Assembly (NCBI RefSeq): GCF_030122805.1
Contig: NZ_CP126080.1
Span: forward strand, 3,718,501 to 3,782,500
Direction: 5' to 3'
Source: Mesobacillus sp. AQ2
GTDB lineage: Bacteria; Bacillota; Bacilli; Bacillales; Cytobacillaceae
DNA length: 64,000 nucleotides
In this document: positions 1-7,451 of the stretch, one piece after another
Numbering within the stretch: position 1 is the first letter of the stretch
How the letters are laid out: each line of letters starts with the position of its first letter
Translations under genes and position numbers: made by a program
Notes under the pieces: model-generated
What the model saw: only the letters and a program-made list of their open reading frames with translations
The model's database searches: none
Told to the model about the DNA's origin: nothing

Positions 1-176
1 TTCCAGCCAGCAGCTTCGAATCCTGATTCACGCAAACTAGCTGCTGCTTCTTCCACCGTTCCTTCCTGTAAATCCGTTAAAAATACCTTCCCGCCCTGTT
101 CAGCAAAACTTTTGGCGATCTCATACCCGATTCCCTGGGCGGCACCGGTTATCAGGACTACTTTATCTTTTACCAT
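1..176 (-). CDS. Short-chain dehydrogenase, probably 3-hydroxybutyrate dehydrogenase (N-terminal part)
   Basis: Only the first 58 residues are in the window; the gene runs off the left edge. The protein begins MVKDKVVLITGAAQGIG, with the TGxxxGIG nucleotide-binding glycine motif at residues 10-16 of a classical SDR Rossmann fold. The start is supported by AAAGGAG upstream of the ATG. It follows a GntP-family permease with a 16-bp gap on the same strand, downstream of a sigma-54 promoter. That context (permease, SDR, sigma-54 activator) is typical of Bacillus (R)-3-hydroxybutyrate uptake and oxidation to acetoacetate. The SDR family is clear; the substrate is inferred from the neighbours because the catalytic half is missing. 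Confidence 0.75.
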   Translation of the reverse strand, partial: MVKDKVVLITGAAQGIGYEIAKSFAEQGGKVFLTDLQEGTVEEAAASLRESGFEAAGW

Positions 177-192
177 CGGGAAGCTCCTTTCT

Positions 193-1512
193 CTAAATAC
201 CTAATCCTAGTGTGAATAGTACAATCGCGATTGCCACACCAATCAGCGGTACAATGACGGTCACTGCTGCCACTGGATTGTAGGCATCCTGATGGGACTC
301 GCCGCAAATCGCCCTGACAGTCGTGACCACATAACCATTATGCGGCAGAGAATCTAGCGCTCCCGAGGAAATGGCCGCTACCCTGTGCAATGCTTCCGGA
401 TTGACGCCCATATCCATGTAGTGTGGTGCGAGTAGTGGAAGTGCAATTGCCTGACCTCCGGAAGCTGAACCAGTCATCCCTGCAATGACACTGACGGCAA
501 TCGCCGCCCCAATCAACGGGCTTCCAGGTATATTCGTCATCGCATCTACCGCTGTCTGGAAAGCCGGAACTGCCTTCGCCACGCCGCCAAACCCAACGAC
601 TGCAGCCGTGTTGCCGATCGCAATCAAAGCACCCATCGTTCCTTCTGATAGTGCTTCCCAGAAATTTTTGAAGTACTTGCGATTTAGCAAATAGGCGGAT
701 ATAACACCTCCTAGCAAAGCGATGATGAGTGCTGATTGTTTTAATGAGTCATGGAAAACGAAGGAAATAACCAATACCACTACCAAAGGAATGAGACCCA
801 TTAAAGGATGAGGAAGTTCTCGTTTTTCCAGCATTGGATCGGTCTTCCTCGCTTCAAACTTCTCCCCTTTTGCGATGGCTTTTGTGATCATTCGTTTCAG
901 CCACCAGTATCCAAAGATCATCATAAAGACGGCAACGATGGCGCTGACCTCCCAGCCTGCAAGCGGAGAAGTATTGAGGAACTCAATCGGAATCCAGTTC
1001 TGGATTTCCGGAGAACCTGCAGAAGTCATTGTGAACGTAACCGAACCGAAGGCCAATGCAGCAGGAATGAAACGCCTTGGCAAATTGGCCTGCCTGAACA
1101 AGCTCAAGGCCATTGGATAAACAGAAAATGCTACGACAAACAAGCTCACTCCGCCATATGTCAACACAGCGCAGGCAACGACAATCGCTAGCACGGCATA
1201 TTTCATCCCCAGCTTCTCGACGATGAACTCAGATACGCTGTCTGCTGCGCCGCTGTCTTCCATTACCTTTCCAAAAATCGCCCCAAGCAGGAACATCATG
1301 TACCATGCGGTAACGAAACCCGAAAAACCAGACATATAGTTCCCGACAAAGTTAGCCGCCCCTTCTTCAGCCAGCTGCGGAAACAGCGGCATCCCGCTGA
1401 ACACAGCTACAAACAACGCGGAAATCGGCCCGACAATAAGCAGGTTCATCCCTCTCATCGTCAGGTAAATCAATAAAGCCAGACCGCCAATCAATCCAAT
1501 CATACTCAGCAT
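193..1512 (-). CDS. GntP-family permease (probable hydroxybutyrate/organic acid:proton symporter)
   Basis: A 439-residue, very hydrophobic protein with about 12-14 predicted membrane segments, the usual length of the GntP/gluconate permease family. Characteristic glycine- and serine-rich reentrant stretches are visible (GGVSLFVVAFSVYPMA near residue 120; GMTGSASGGQAIALPLLAP near 345), and the end carries a SGALDSLPHNGYV-type segment seen in hydroxybutyrate permeases. The start follows AAGGGGGAA at good spacing. It is the first gene after a sigma-54 promoter and lies upstream of the SDR gene, so uptake of 3-hydroxybutyrate is the best guess. Other short hydroxy acids remain possible. Confidence 0.85.
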   Translation of the reverse strand: MLSMIGLIGGLALLIYLTMRGMNLLIVGPISALFVAVFSGMPLFPQLAEEGAANFVGNYMSGFSGFVTAWYMMFLLGAIFGKVMEDSGAADSVSEFIVEKLGMKYAVLAIVVACAVLTYGGVSLFVVAFSVYPMALSLFRQANLPRRFIPAALAFGSVTFTMTSAGSPEIQNWIPIEFLNTSPLAGWEVSAIVAVFMMIFGYWWLKRMITKAIAKGEKFEARKTDPMLEKRELPHPLMGLIPLVVVLVISFVFHDSLKQSALIIALLGGVISAYLLNRKYFKNFWEALSEGTMGALIAIGNTAAVVGFGGVAKAVPAFQTAVDAMTNIPGSPLIGAAIAVSVIAGMTGSASGGQAIALPLLAPHYMDMGVNPEALHRVAAISSGALDSLPHNGYVVTTVRAICGESHQDAYNPVAAVTVIVPLIGVAIAIVLFTLGLGI

Positions 1513-1578
1513 TCTTTTTTCCCCCTTGTTATGTTAAAGTGAACAACTAAAAAAAACTGCCCTCCTTGCCAAATGTGA

Positions 1579-1592
1579 TGGTAACGCTTACA
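1579..1592 (-). promoter_or_regulatory. Candidate cre (CcpA) site in the permease leader
   Basis: On the minus strand this reads TGTAAGCGTTACCA, 13 of 14 positions of the Bacillus cre consensus TGWAANCGNTNWCA. It lies about 20-35 nt downstream of the transcription start expected from the sigma-54 promoter, a position suited to roadblock repression by CcpA. This would give carbon catabolite repression of the hydroxybutyrate operon. The match is seen; the function is inferred. Confidence 0.6.
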
Positions 1593-1625
1593 AAAGACTA
1601 GAATAAAATTGCTGTATTATCTTAT

Positions 1626-1642
1626 TGCAACTATCGTGCCAA
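1626..1642 (-). promoter_or_regulatory. Sigma-54 (-24/-12) promoter
   Basis: The minus strand reads TTGGCACGATAGTTGCA, a perfect match to TGGCAC-N5-TTGCW with GG and GC at the correct 10-bp spacing. It lies about 115 bp upstream of the permease start, directly beside a gene for a sigma-54-dependent activator. Expected transcription start is near 1614. Confidence 0.9.
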
Positions 1643-1693
1643 CTTTTCGAACCAGGCGGATCGGTATGTATTCATAATTTTCAGTCACTTTTT

Positions 1694-1709
1694 TCCGGAT
1701 TTCCGGACT
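1694..1709. promoter_or_regulatory. Candidate activator-binding site (TCCGGA pair)
   Basis: TCCGGA-T-TTCCGGA lies 50-70 bp upstream of the -24 element. Its last ten bases, TTTCCGGACT, recur exactly in the right arm of the inverted repeat at 1829-1866. A shared motif at two places upstream of a sigma-54 promoter suggests enhancer-type sites for the adjacent activator. Confidence 0.45.
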
Positions 1710-1828
1710 CTAGCATTCTTCTATTCCTTTTACTTAATAGGAATCTGTTTTTTTGAGCTGTGCTTTTCCCACTGATAAACACCATTCATACAGTGGGAAC
1801 CCTTTTAAATATTGCTAGAAAACAGGGA

Positions 1829-1866
1829 AGTCCGGAAACTCGGACAGCATTCCGAGTTTCCGGACT
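1829..1866 (-). terminator. Perfect 16-bp inverted repeat after the activator gene
   Basis: Arms AGTCCGGAAACTCGGA and TCCGAGTTTCCGGACT are separated by 6 nt and overlap the activator stop codon. On the minus strand the hairpin is followed by a modest T-rich stretch (TTCCCTGTTTTC), so it may terminate the activator transcript. The arms also contain the TTTCCGGACT motif found closer to the sigma-54 promoter, so a role as protein-binding site is equally possible. Confidence 0.55.
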
Positions 1867-3229
1867 ACAAGAGATCGTATTTATTCAATTTTTCATAAAG
1901 TGTTGATTTGCTGATCCCCAGCTCCCTGCCCACCAGCATTTTGTCGTCATTATTCCTTTCAAGACTTTGCTTCAATACCCATTTTTCTGTTTCTTCAACA
2001 ATATCTTTTAGCTTCTTGTTCTTGAATCGATAAATCGCTGTCTGTGATTGCAGGTAATCCGGCAAAGAATCCAGCGTAATTTGTTCTCCTTTAGTCAAAT
2101 GAACGGCAGCTTCGATGACATTTTGCAGTTCGCGGATATTCCCCGGCCAACTGTATGATTTCAGGATTTCCATCACATTTCTTTCCATTCCTGCAATCCG
2201 CTTGCCTAACCGGTTTGTGACCTTTTCGATAAAATAGGCGATCAGAAGGTTCAAGTCCTCCGCACGTTCTTTTAATGGAGGGACGCTGAAAGGGACGACA
2301 TTGATCCGGTAAAATAAATCCTCTCTGAATCGTTTCTCCTCGATCATGTTCTCAAGCGGCCTGTTTGTGGCAGCAATGATCCTTACATCAACTGAAACTG
2401 GTTTAGTAGAGCCAATCGGTTCAATCTCTCCATCCTGCAAGGCACGCAACAGTTTTACCTGCATGCTCAGCGGCATGTCGCCAATCTCGTCAAGGAAGAG
2501 GGTGCCGCCATTTGCCAGCTGGAATTTCCCCTTTTTCCCGCCTTTTTTCGCGCCTGTAAATGCTCCTTCCTCATAGCCAAACAACTCGGATTCTAGCAGG
2601 TTTTCGGGGATTGCTCCGCAGTTCACCTTGATGAAAGGCTTCTGGCTCCGGCTGCTTAACTGGTGGATGCTGTGGGCAAACAATTCCTTCCCTGTGCCGC
2701 TCTCTCCCCTGATCAAAATTGAAATATCGCTGTTTGACACCATTTTCACTTTCTCTTTTAAACTGACAATCTGCTGCGACTCGCCTAGGATGTCATCGAG
2801 CGTATATTTCACCCCAGAATCAATTTTTTGAATGTAGGGCTGCATTCTCGTGAGCAGGCTTTTTACATGGCTGTCCATTTTCATCCATTCCTGTGTGTCC
2901 CTGAAGAAGACAGTGCCGAACGCTGCAACTACCTCACCATTTTTGATGATGGGCACCCTGTTGGCAATCATGTAATTGCCTTTGATATATTGCAAGTCGG
3001 CCAGTTCTTCCTGGCCGGTCTTGGCCACAATATGCATCCTGGTATTCTCGATCACTTGTGTCACATGCCGGCCAATCGTTTCTTCCCGATTGACTTCAAG
3101 GAATTCACAATAATTATGGTTGATATAAATGATCCTTCCTTCTTGATCCACGACCACAAGCCATTCAAATGCATTCTCGACAATAGTTTCAATAATGTCT
3201 GCAGGGATATGTAAAAGCTTTGTATTCAT
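1865..3229 (-). CDS. Sigma-54-dependent transcriptional activator (PAS-AAA+-Fis HTH)
   Basis: A 454-residue bacterial enhancer-binding protein. An N-terminal PAS-like sensor occupies residues 10-115, the AAA+ domain has Walker A GESGTGKE at 175-182 and the sigma-54 contact motif GAFTGA at 222-227, and a C-terminal Fis-type helix-turn-helix lies at about 428-452 (VGRELGISKSTLYEKL). I chose the internal ATG because AGGTGGCGG precedes it at 7 nt; the 24 residues further upstream look non-native and lack a ribosome site. It should activate the divergently spaced -24/-12 promoter at 1626-1642 in response to a small molecule sensed by the PAS domain, plausibly hydroxybutyrate or a metabolite of it. 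Confidence 0.9.
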   Translation of the reverse strand: MNTKLLHIPADIIETIVENAFEWLVVVDQEGRIIYINHNYCEFLEVNREETIGRHVTQVIENTRMHIVAKTGQEELADLQYIKGNYMIANRVPIIKNGEVVAAFGTVFFRDTQEWMKMDSHVKSLLTRMQPYIQKIDSGVKYTLDDILGESQQIVSLKEKVKMVSNSDISILIRGESGTGKELFAHSIHQLSSRSQKPFIKVNCGAIPENLLESELFGYEEGAFTGAKKGGKKGKFQLANGGTLFLDEIGDMPLSMQVKLLRALQDGEIEPIGSTKPVSVDVRIIAATNRPLENMIEEKRFREDLFYRINVVPFSVPPLKERAEDLNLLIAYFIEKVTNRLGKRIAGMERNVMEILKSYSWPGNIRELQNVIEAAVHLTKGEQITLDSLPDYLQSQTAIYRFKNKKLKDIVEETEKWVLKQSLERNNDDKMLVGRELGISKSTLYEKLNKYDLL

Positions 3230-3290
3230 AATCCGCCACCTGGTTTTTCTTTTGATTTTATCACATTTTTCTGAAAATAATAACGGATAC

Positions 3291-3316
3291 AAAAAAAGCA
3301 CCTGAAAAGGCGCTTT
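3291..3316 (-). terminator. Rho-independent terminator of cueP
   Basis: On the minus strand AAAGCGCCTTTTCAGGTGCTTTTTTT forms a GC-containing stem followed by seven T, starting just after the cueP stop codon. Confidence 0.75.
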
Positions 3317-3319
3317 CGT

Positions 3320-3847
3320 CTACATTAACTGCATGGTCGTGATGCAGGTCGCATCGTTTTCAAAAGTGGATATTTCTGATTCAACACTTTTACCGTCATA
3401 TCCAATCTTTGTTTTGTACTTTTTATCACGCGGAAGCCATAAATCGATGAAGCCGTTCGGCTGGGACATCATCTTCTCGTCAACAACTACGTTTCCGTCC
3501 TCATCCTCAATATATACATCAAACTCTTTTTCAACCAATTCACCTTGACAACCTGTCAAGCTATGATTCGTTCAAGGATGGGTTTGATTTTCATAAGGTG
3601 CGATTGAGACGAAGAAGTCTTCTTCTGAGATGTCATAGACTTGCTTGTCCCCTTCACTGTCAGCAATCGTCAACTCATGTGAGGTGATGGATGCCTTGTG
3701 GTCCTTGTTTTTGCCCGCGCTGTAATCACTCACCAATTCCTTGATGTTTTGTTGTTGTTTTTCAGGTTCAGCAGATTTTTCTCCGCCATTGCAGGCAGTT
3801 AACAGTCCTGCAGCCAAAAACGCCATTCCTAGAATTTTAAATTTCAA
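3320..3847 (-). CDS. cueP: CueP-family periplasmic copper-binding lipoprotein with in-frame TGA (candidate selenoprotein)
   Basis: Reading through one in-frame TGA (3574-3572) gives a 175-residue protein that matches CueP along its whole length. It has a lipoprotein signal with lipobox LTAC (Cys19), then the CueP core; the TGA falls at residue 92, followed by TNHSLTGC with Cys100, and the last cysteine is Cys168. Spacings 92-100-168 equal the three conserved copper-binding cysteines of Salmonella CueP (96-104-172, from memory), so the TGA replaces the first of them. Eleven bases after the TGA a 7-bp hairpin with a GGT loop fits a bacterial SECIS (separate entry). The start is a TTG preceded by AAGGGGGTG at 6 nt; longer starts lack a site. 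CueP binds and handles Cu(I)/Cu(II) outside the membrane. Without recoding it would be a truncated 91-residue protein. Confidence 0.8.
3544..3560 (-). other. Candidate bacterial SECIS hairpin inside cueP
   Basis: Minus strand: TGA, then 11 nt (ACGAATCATAG), then CTTGACA-GGT-TGTCAAG, a perfect 7-bp stem closing a GGT loop. In the classical E. coli fdhF element the UGA is likewise followed by 11 nt, a 7-nt upper stem and a loop starting GGU. The loop begins 18 nt after the UGA, within the usual bSECIS window. The hairpin is also coding sequence (S-L-T-G-C-Q), so coincidence cannot be excluded. Confidence 0.6.
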
Positions 3848-3877
3848 CCCATTCACCCCCTTATCTTTCAAAGTATG

Positions 3878-3886
3878 ATTATATCA
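3878..3886 (-). promoter_or_regulatory. Extended -10 promoter of cueP
   Basis: Minus strand TGATATAAT, an extended -10 (TGn-TATAAT), 31 bp upstream of the chosen TTG start. It lies within an imperfect palindrome ATGAT-TAT-ATCAT that could hold a repressor. No convincing -35 hexamer is seen. Confidence 0.5.
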
Positions 3887-3911
3887 TAATCCCACATTCC
3901 TATATTAGATG

Positions 3912-3951
3912 CAAAATATGCATTTTTTATCGAGAAAAAATGCATATTTTG
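3912..3951. repeat. AT-rich 17-bp perfect inverted repeat upstream of cueP
   Basis: Arms CAAAATATGCATTTTTT and AAAAAATGCATATTTTG surround ATCGAG. It sits between the terminator of the MFS gene and the cueP -10, about 30-70 bp upstream of the latter, where an activator or UP-like element would lie. It may be an operator or a second, AT-only, terminator-like hairpin. Confidence 0.6.
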
Positions 3952-3965
3952 TGACTGATTAGAAA

Positions 3966-3995
3966 GGGAGCTGGACCCCCTTCGGCCCAGCTCCC
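3966..3995 (-). terminator. Strong GC-rich terminator after the MFS gene
   Basis: GGGAGCTGG and CCAGCTCCC pair around a CCCCCTTCGGC loop. On the minus strand TTTCT follows; on the plus strand the hairpin is followed by TTGTTTTTT, so it could act in both directions. Confidence 0.7.
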
Positions 3996-4035
3996 TGTTG
4001 TTTTTTATGCTTGTGCTGCACGTTTTGAGATTCTT

Positions 4036-5229
4036 TTAACTTTGCGTTTGTGCAGCAACATTATGAGATACCTTCATTTTCCGGTCGTAAACAAGTGTAG
4101 TGAAAATCCCGATAAACATGATCGCAATCAGGATTGCGAATAACATGGGCATACCGTACAGGTCGACAAGGATTCCGCCCATAAGCGGGCCAATCATCCT
4201 TCCGCCCGTAGCGGTACTGTTGACGATTCCCTGGTAAAAGCCTTCCCGTCCTTTTGGCGCCAGGTCATTTGCAATTGTCGGAACGGCCGGCCAGATCAGC
4301 ATTTCCCCAATCGTCAGGATCACCATGCCAGCAACGAAGCCAGAGAACGCTTGAGCTCCCGCAGCCACTGCATAGGAAACCATGAAGATGACCATTCCGA
4401 TGATGATCTGCAGCTTCAGCTTATTCTGGAACGGCTTGATCAGCCTGTTCACAATTGGCTGGCCAAGGACGATCAATGCGCCGTTAATTGTCCAGAGAAT
4501 GCTGTATTGGTTCAAGGAAATATTCAATTCCTGAGTATAAGCTGCAATCGTTGTTTGCCATTGTACGTACCCCACCCAGCAAAGCAAATAGCCAACAGAC
4601 AGAATCAAAAGAGCATACAGCTTAGTATGGCTTTTTACCGCGCCGTTTTCCTGGAGGACGTTCGTTTGCATCGCAGCCCTGGTGTCGATGCTGCGATAGC
4701 CCAAAATAGCAATCACCATGAAAATCAGGTACATAGCTACGTTCGCTATGAAAATCAGCTGGAATGAATAGGATGCGACAAGCCCGCCAAGCGCTGCCCC
4801 AACCGCGACCCCAAGATTCTGAGCCACATAAATAGCGTTGAATGCTTTGCGGCCACCCTCTTTCCAGACCGACCCAGCCATTGCATACATAGCCGGAAAG
4901 ACGATTCCAGAACCAAAGCCAACCAATGTCAAAAAGAAAATATACTGCGGCCAGCCAGGCCAAAAAGTCAAGCCAAGCAGTGCCAAAATGGTGATGCTGA
5001 TTCCAAGAATGATAGATTTGTAGCCGCCGATTTTATCAAAAAGACTCCCGCCAAAAAGATTGCCGATGACGCTGGCAGCTGAATTCAGCATCAATACGAT
5101 TCCAGCAACAGACAATGATTTGCCGAGGTGCTCATGTATATAGATTGTGTTCAAAGGCCATAAAAAAGAGGAACCAGTAACATTGACTGCCATCCCGATA
5201 ATCAAAAGCCACAAGGCTCTAGGCATCAT
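4036..5229 (-). CDS. MFS transporter (drug/metabolite efflux type)
   Basis: A 397-residue major facilitator with about 12 hydrophobic segments and a loop-2/3 motif GGSLFDKIGGYKS (family motif A, near residues 60-72) that marks the MFS fold; a second-half copy is degenerate. The N-terminal stretch with WPLNTIYIHEHLG resembles the B. subtilis YttB type. Substrate is unknown; the closest families export drugs or sugars. It stands alone between two terminators or repeats. The start could also be the second Met; AAGAAGGCG lies 4-7 nt upstream. Confidence 0.85.
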   Translation of the reverse strand: MMPRALWLLIIGMAVNVTGSSFLWPLNTIYIHEHLGKSLSVAGIVLMLNSAASVIGNLFGGSLFDKIGGYKSIILGISITILALLGLTFWPGWPQYIFFLTLVGFGSGIVFPAMYAMAGSVWKEGGRKAFNAIYVAQNLGVAVGAALGGLVASYSFQLIFIANVAMYLIFMVIAILGYRSIDTRAAMQTNVLQENGAVKSHTKLYALLILSVGYLLCWVGYVQWQTTIAAYTQELNISLNQYSILWTINGALIVLGQPIVNRLIKPFQNKLKLQIIIGMVIFMVSYAVAAGAQAFSGFVAGMVILTIGEMLIWPAVPTIANDLAPKGREGFYQGIVNSTATGGRMIGPLMGGILVDLYGMPMLFAILIAIMFIGIFTTLVYDRKMKVSHNVAAQTQS

Positions 5230-5267
5230 ATAACGCCTTCTTTCACTAAATTAATTTCGAAAAAACA

Positions 5268-5506
5268 AAAAGCGAAAGCGCCTCGTTCAGCCCCGACAAG
5301 CACTGGAGGGCCGACCGGTGAAGTCGTTCTTTGACTTCATTGGGCGGACCGAAATCGAAAAGAATAGCCGACTGCCCAGAAACGCAGAAACTGGAGACTC
5401 CGACAAAGAAGCGCTTTTTGCTTCTGCAGGCGGAGTTGAAGTTTCGGAGTTTCTAGGAGGCGACACTAGACAAGTGACTCAAGGGGCTAGGCGCTGGAGC
5501 TGGATT
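5268..5506 (+). repeat. Dispersed repeat family A, long copy 1
   Basis: About 239 bp. The same sequence recurs at 26759-26996 (long) and, on the other strand, 34574-34693 (short form lacking the core). Ends contain AAGCGCCT and AGGCGCTGGA, which are inversely related, so the whole element can fold back on itself. The core includes AAACGCAGAAACTGGAGACT and TTTCTAGGAGGCGACACTAG. No transposase-like reading frame is present. It resembles the non-coding intergenic repeats common in Bacillus genomes. Confidence 0.8.
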
Positions 5507-5681
5507 AAGAAAAACATATATAGTTATCCAAACAGTATATAAATTAAATTTCCAATGCAATACCAAAGTAATTTTAGTGGTTTTTATCGTGGGTTGCAAT
5601 AGGAATTTATACAGGGATTTGAAGTTGAAATTTTCTATTTTTTTGGTAGTGAAATTGGAAAAAATATTTGATTATTTCCAG

Positions 5682-5755
5682 TTCGCGGAATTACCTGTGA
5701 TTTTCGCGGAATTGGGTTGTTCTTTCGCGGAATCTAGCAGTGTTTTCGCGGAATT
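5682..5755. repeat. Four TTCGCGGAAT motifs at exact 21-bp period
   Basis: TTCGCGGAAT starts at 5682, 5703, 5724 and 5745, with unrelated bases between copies. Each motif is itself near-palindromic (TTCGCGGAA). Lies in the 470-bp gap between the MFS gene and the nrfA terminator, in which I see no gene (5507-5948 is otherwise AT-rich and unremarkable). Confidence 0.8.
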
Positions 5756-5948
5756 GAAGCTTAATAACATAGGATTTTTCATAAATTGTAGACTTTATTC
5801 GTGGAACCAAGCAAAACTTACCCCAAATCAATGCAGAATCCAGACGTGTTTTTATCAAATCAAACGGTGTTTTCGCCCGATTCCATTTAATCAATAAAAA
5901 AACTAATCAAGGATGATTGACACTTCTCATGTTTTCTGCAAAACTAAA

Positions 5949-5987
5949 GAAAACACCGTACAAACTAGCATTTGCACAGTGTTTTCC
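5949..5987 (-). terminator. Terminator of the ccm-nrf cluster
   Basis: On the minus strand GGAAAACAC and GTGTTTTC arms with an extended CAAA/TTTG inner stem, followed by TTTAGTTTTG. It lies 30 bp beyond the nrfA stop codon. Confidence 0.7.
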
Positions 5988-6017
5988 TATTTATCTATTC
6001 TCTAAATTTACTATTCT

Positions 6018-7451
6018 CTATTTTTTTGGAGCTGGCTGTTGGGCCGGGAAGTAACTGTTGATTGCTTTGTCTTTCTTCTTGAAGTTATCTTTTTCGTCGT
6101 AAACAGCCTTCTTCACCTTTTCAATCTCTGTCTTGACCTCTTCTAAATTGACGCCTTTTTTGGTCAATTCTTCGATGGCAATATTGATGGCTGCGTTTGA
6201 TTCTTCAGTCGAAATCCTCAATGAATCCATTGATCCCTGCGGATTATGGAAACCAGCCGAACTTTCAGCCGCTACGATATCCCAGAACCATTGTCCTTTT
6301 CTGATATGCTCCTGAGCCTGCTTTATTTTTTCTTCGCTTACTCCTGATGTGATCATCTTATTCACGTAATAGTGTGAGGTAATCGAAATATCCTCGGCCT
6401 TATGAAGGGCTTCCATATGAGTATCCTGAATACCGATTACGCGTTCTTTCAGCTCATCCATATCCCTGTTGGTATGGCAGGTTGCGCAGGATTGATCCAT
6501 TGTCTTCAGAGGCGATGTCCACCAGTGTGAACTGATTTTCTTTTTGCCGTCTACTCTGTCATATGGCATGTGACAGTCTGCACATGTGACTCCAGCCTCG
6601 CCATGCGGACCTTCGATATGTGTCTCAAAGTCAGGGTGCTGGGATTTCAGCATTGGCGTTCCGGAAATATTGTGAACCCAGTCTTTCTCAAAACCTTGTT
6701 CCTTGGCAGTTGTCTCATAGTATTCATACATATCTTCAGGCTTGAATCCATTCGCCCAAGGATAGGTAACTTCACTATTGTCAGCTGCAAAGTAGTACTC
6801 TACGTGGCACTGTCCGCAAACATAGTTCCTCATGTCATTCTTTGTTGGGTTGGACATGTCGATGCCCTGTGATTCCATTGCCTTGATGAAGCTTGGGCGT
6901 GTGACGCGCAAATCCATCGTCTGCGGATCATGGCAGTCTGAACAGCCGATTGGTGAATGGCCCATTGCTTCTGCTTTCGGCCAGATGTCTTTGTTAAAAT
7001 TGCCGCTCCAGTAATCGTCACCCATTTCCTCGATCATGTGCGGTACGGCAGTCGATTTACATGTCAAGCAGGAACCGACCGACTTGTCAGTGATCCTCGC
7101 GATCGCCCGGACGTCCTCATTCGCGTAAATATGGCCGCGATCTTCATTGTATTCAGTCGCAAAGCCATAGCCGTTAAAAAGGACTGGCAAATACGGTTCC
7201 TTGTCATGGTCGAATTTGCTTCGTTTCACGGAACCGCTGTATTTTGTGTCTTCCATCTTTTCGTTTTGTTTGTAGCTGTCATATTGAAGCGGGAAAAGAT
7301 CCTTGAAGGCTTCATTGCTGATTTCATCTTTGCTAAGCCCCGTTTTTAGCTCACTGGCTGAAGTGGCTTCTTCATCCGAGCTGGAGCAGCCTGTAATGAT
7401 GAGCATGACAGCCACAAGGAGCAAATATGCCCAGCGGAAATTTCTAGCCAT
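6018..7451 (-). CDS. nrfA: Ammonia-forming cytochrome c nitrite reductase, catalytic subunit NrfA
   Basis: Catalyses six-electron reduction of nitrite to ammonium outside the membrane. The 477-residue protein has the NrfA signature: active-site haem motif CLTCK at residues 128-132 (lysine-ligated) followed by four CXXCH motifs (CSDCH about 170, CGQCH, CADCH, CATCH), five haems in all. The N-terminus is a lipoprotein signal ending in ITGC (Cys22), so this Gram-positive enzyme is tethered to the membrane. Conserved histidines follow near residue 289 (EGPHGEAGVTCADCH). The gene overlaps nrfH by 8 bp and is the last of a long cluster with its own cytochrome c maturation genes. Identification is secure. 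Confidence 0.97.
   Translation of the reverse strand: MARNFRWAYLLLVAVMLIITGCSSSDEEATSASELKTGLSKDEISNEAFKDLFPLQYDSYKQNEKMEDTKYSGSVKRSKFDHDKEPYLPVLFNGYGFATEYNEDRGHIYANEDVRAIARITDKSVGSCLTCKSTAVPHMIEEMGDDYWSGNFNKDIWPKAEAMGHSPIGCSDCHDPQTMDLRVTRPSFIKAMESQGIDMSNPTKNDMRNYVCGQCHVEYYFAADNSEVTYPWANGFKPEDMYEYYETTAKEQGFEKDWVHNISGTPMLKSQHPDFETHIEGPHGEAGVTCADCHMPYDRVDGKKKISSHWWTSPLKTMDQSCATCHTNRDMDELKERVIGIQDTHMEALHKAEDISITSHYYVNKMITSGVSEEKIKQAQEHIRKGQWFWDIVAAESSAGFHNPQGSMDSLRISTEESNAAINIAIEELTKKGVNLEEVKTEIEKVKKAVYDEKDNFKKKDKAINSYFPAQQPAPKK

Noticed and set aside
3320..3871. Two separate small genes (99 and 79 codons) at the cueP locus
   Set aside because: They are in the same frame with only a TGA between them, and together give the full CueP pattern; the second has no ribosome site.
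5268..5506. Insertion sequence
   Set aside because: Repeat family A has no transposase frame and no clear target-site duplication at any copy.
5577..5897. A 106-codon plus-strand reading frame
   Set aside because: It runs through the TTCGCGGAAT array, has no ribosome site and shows low-complexity translation (FAELxxxFAE) from the repeat.
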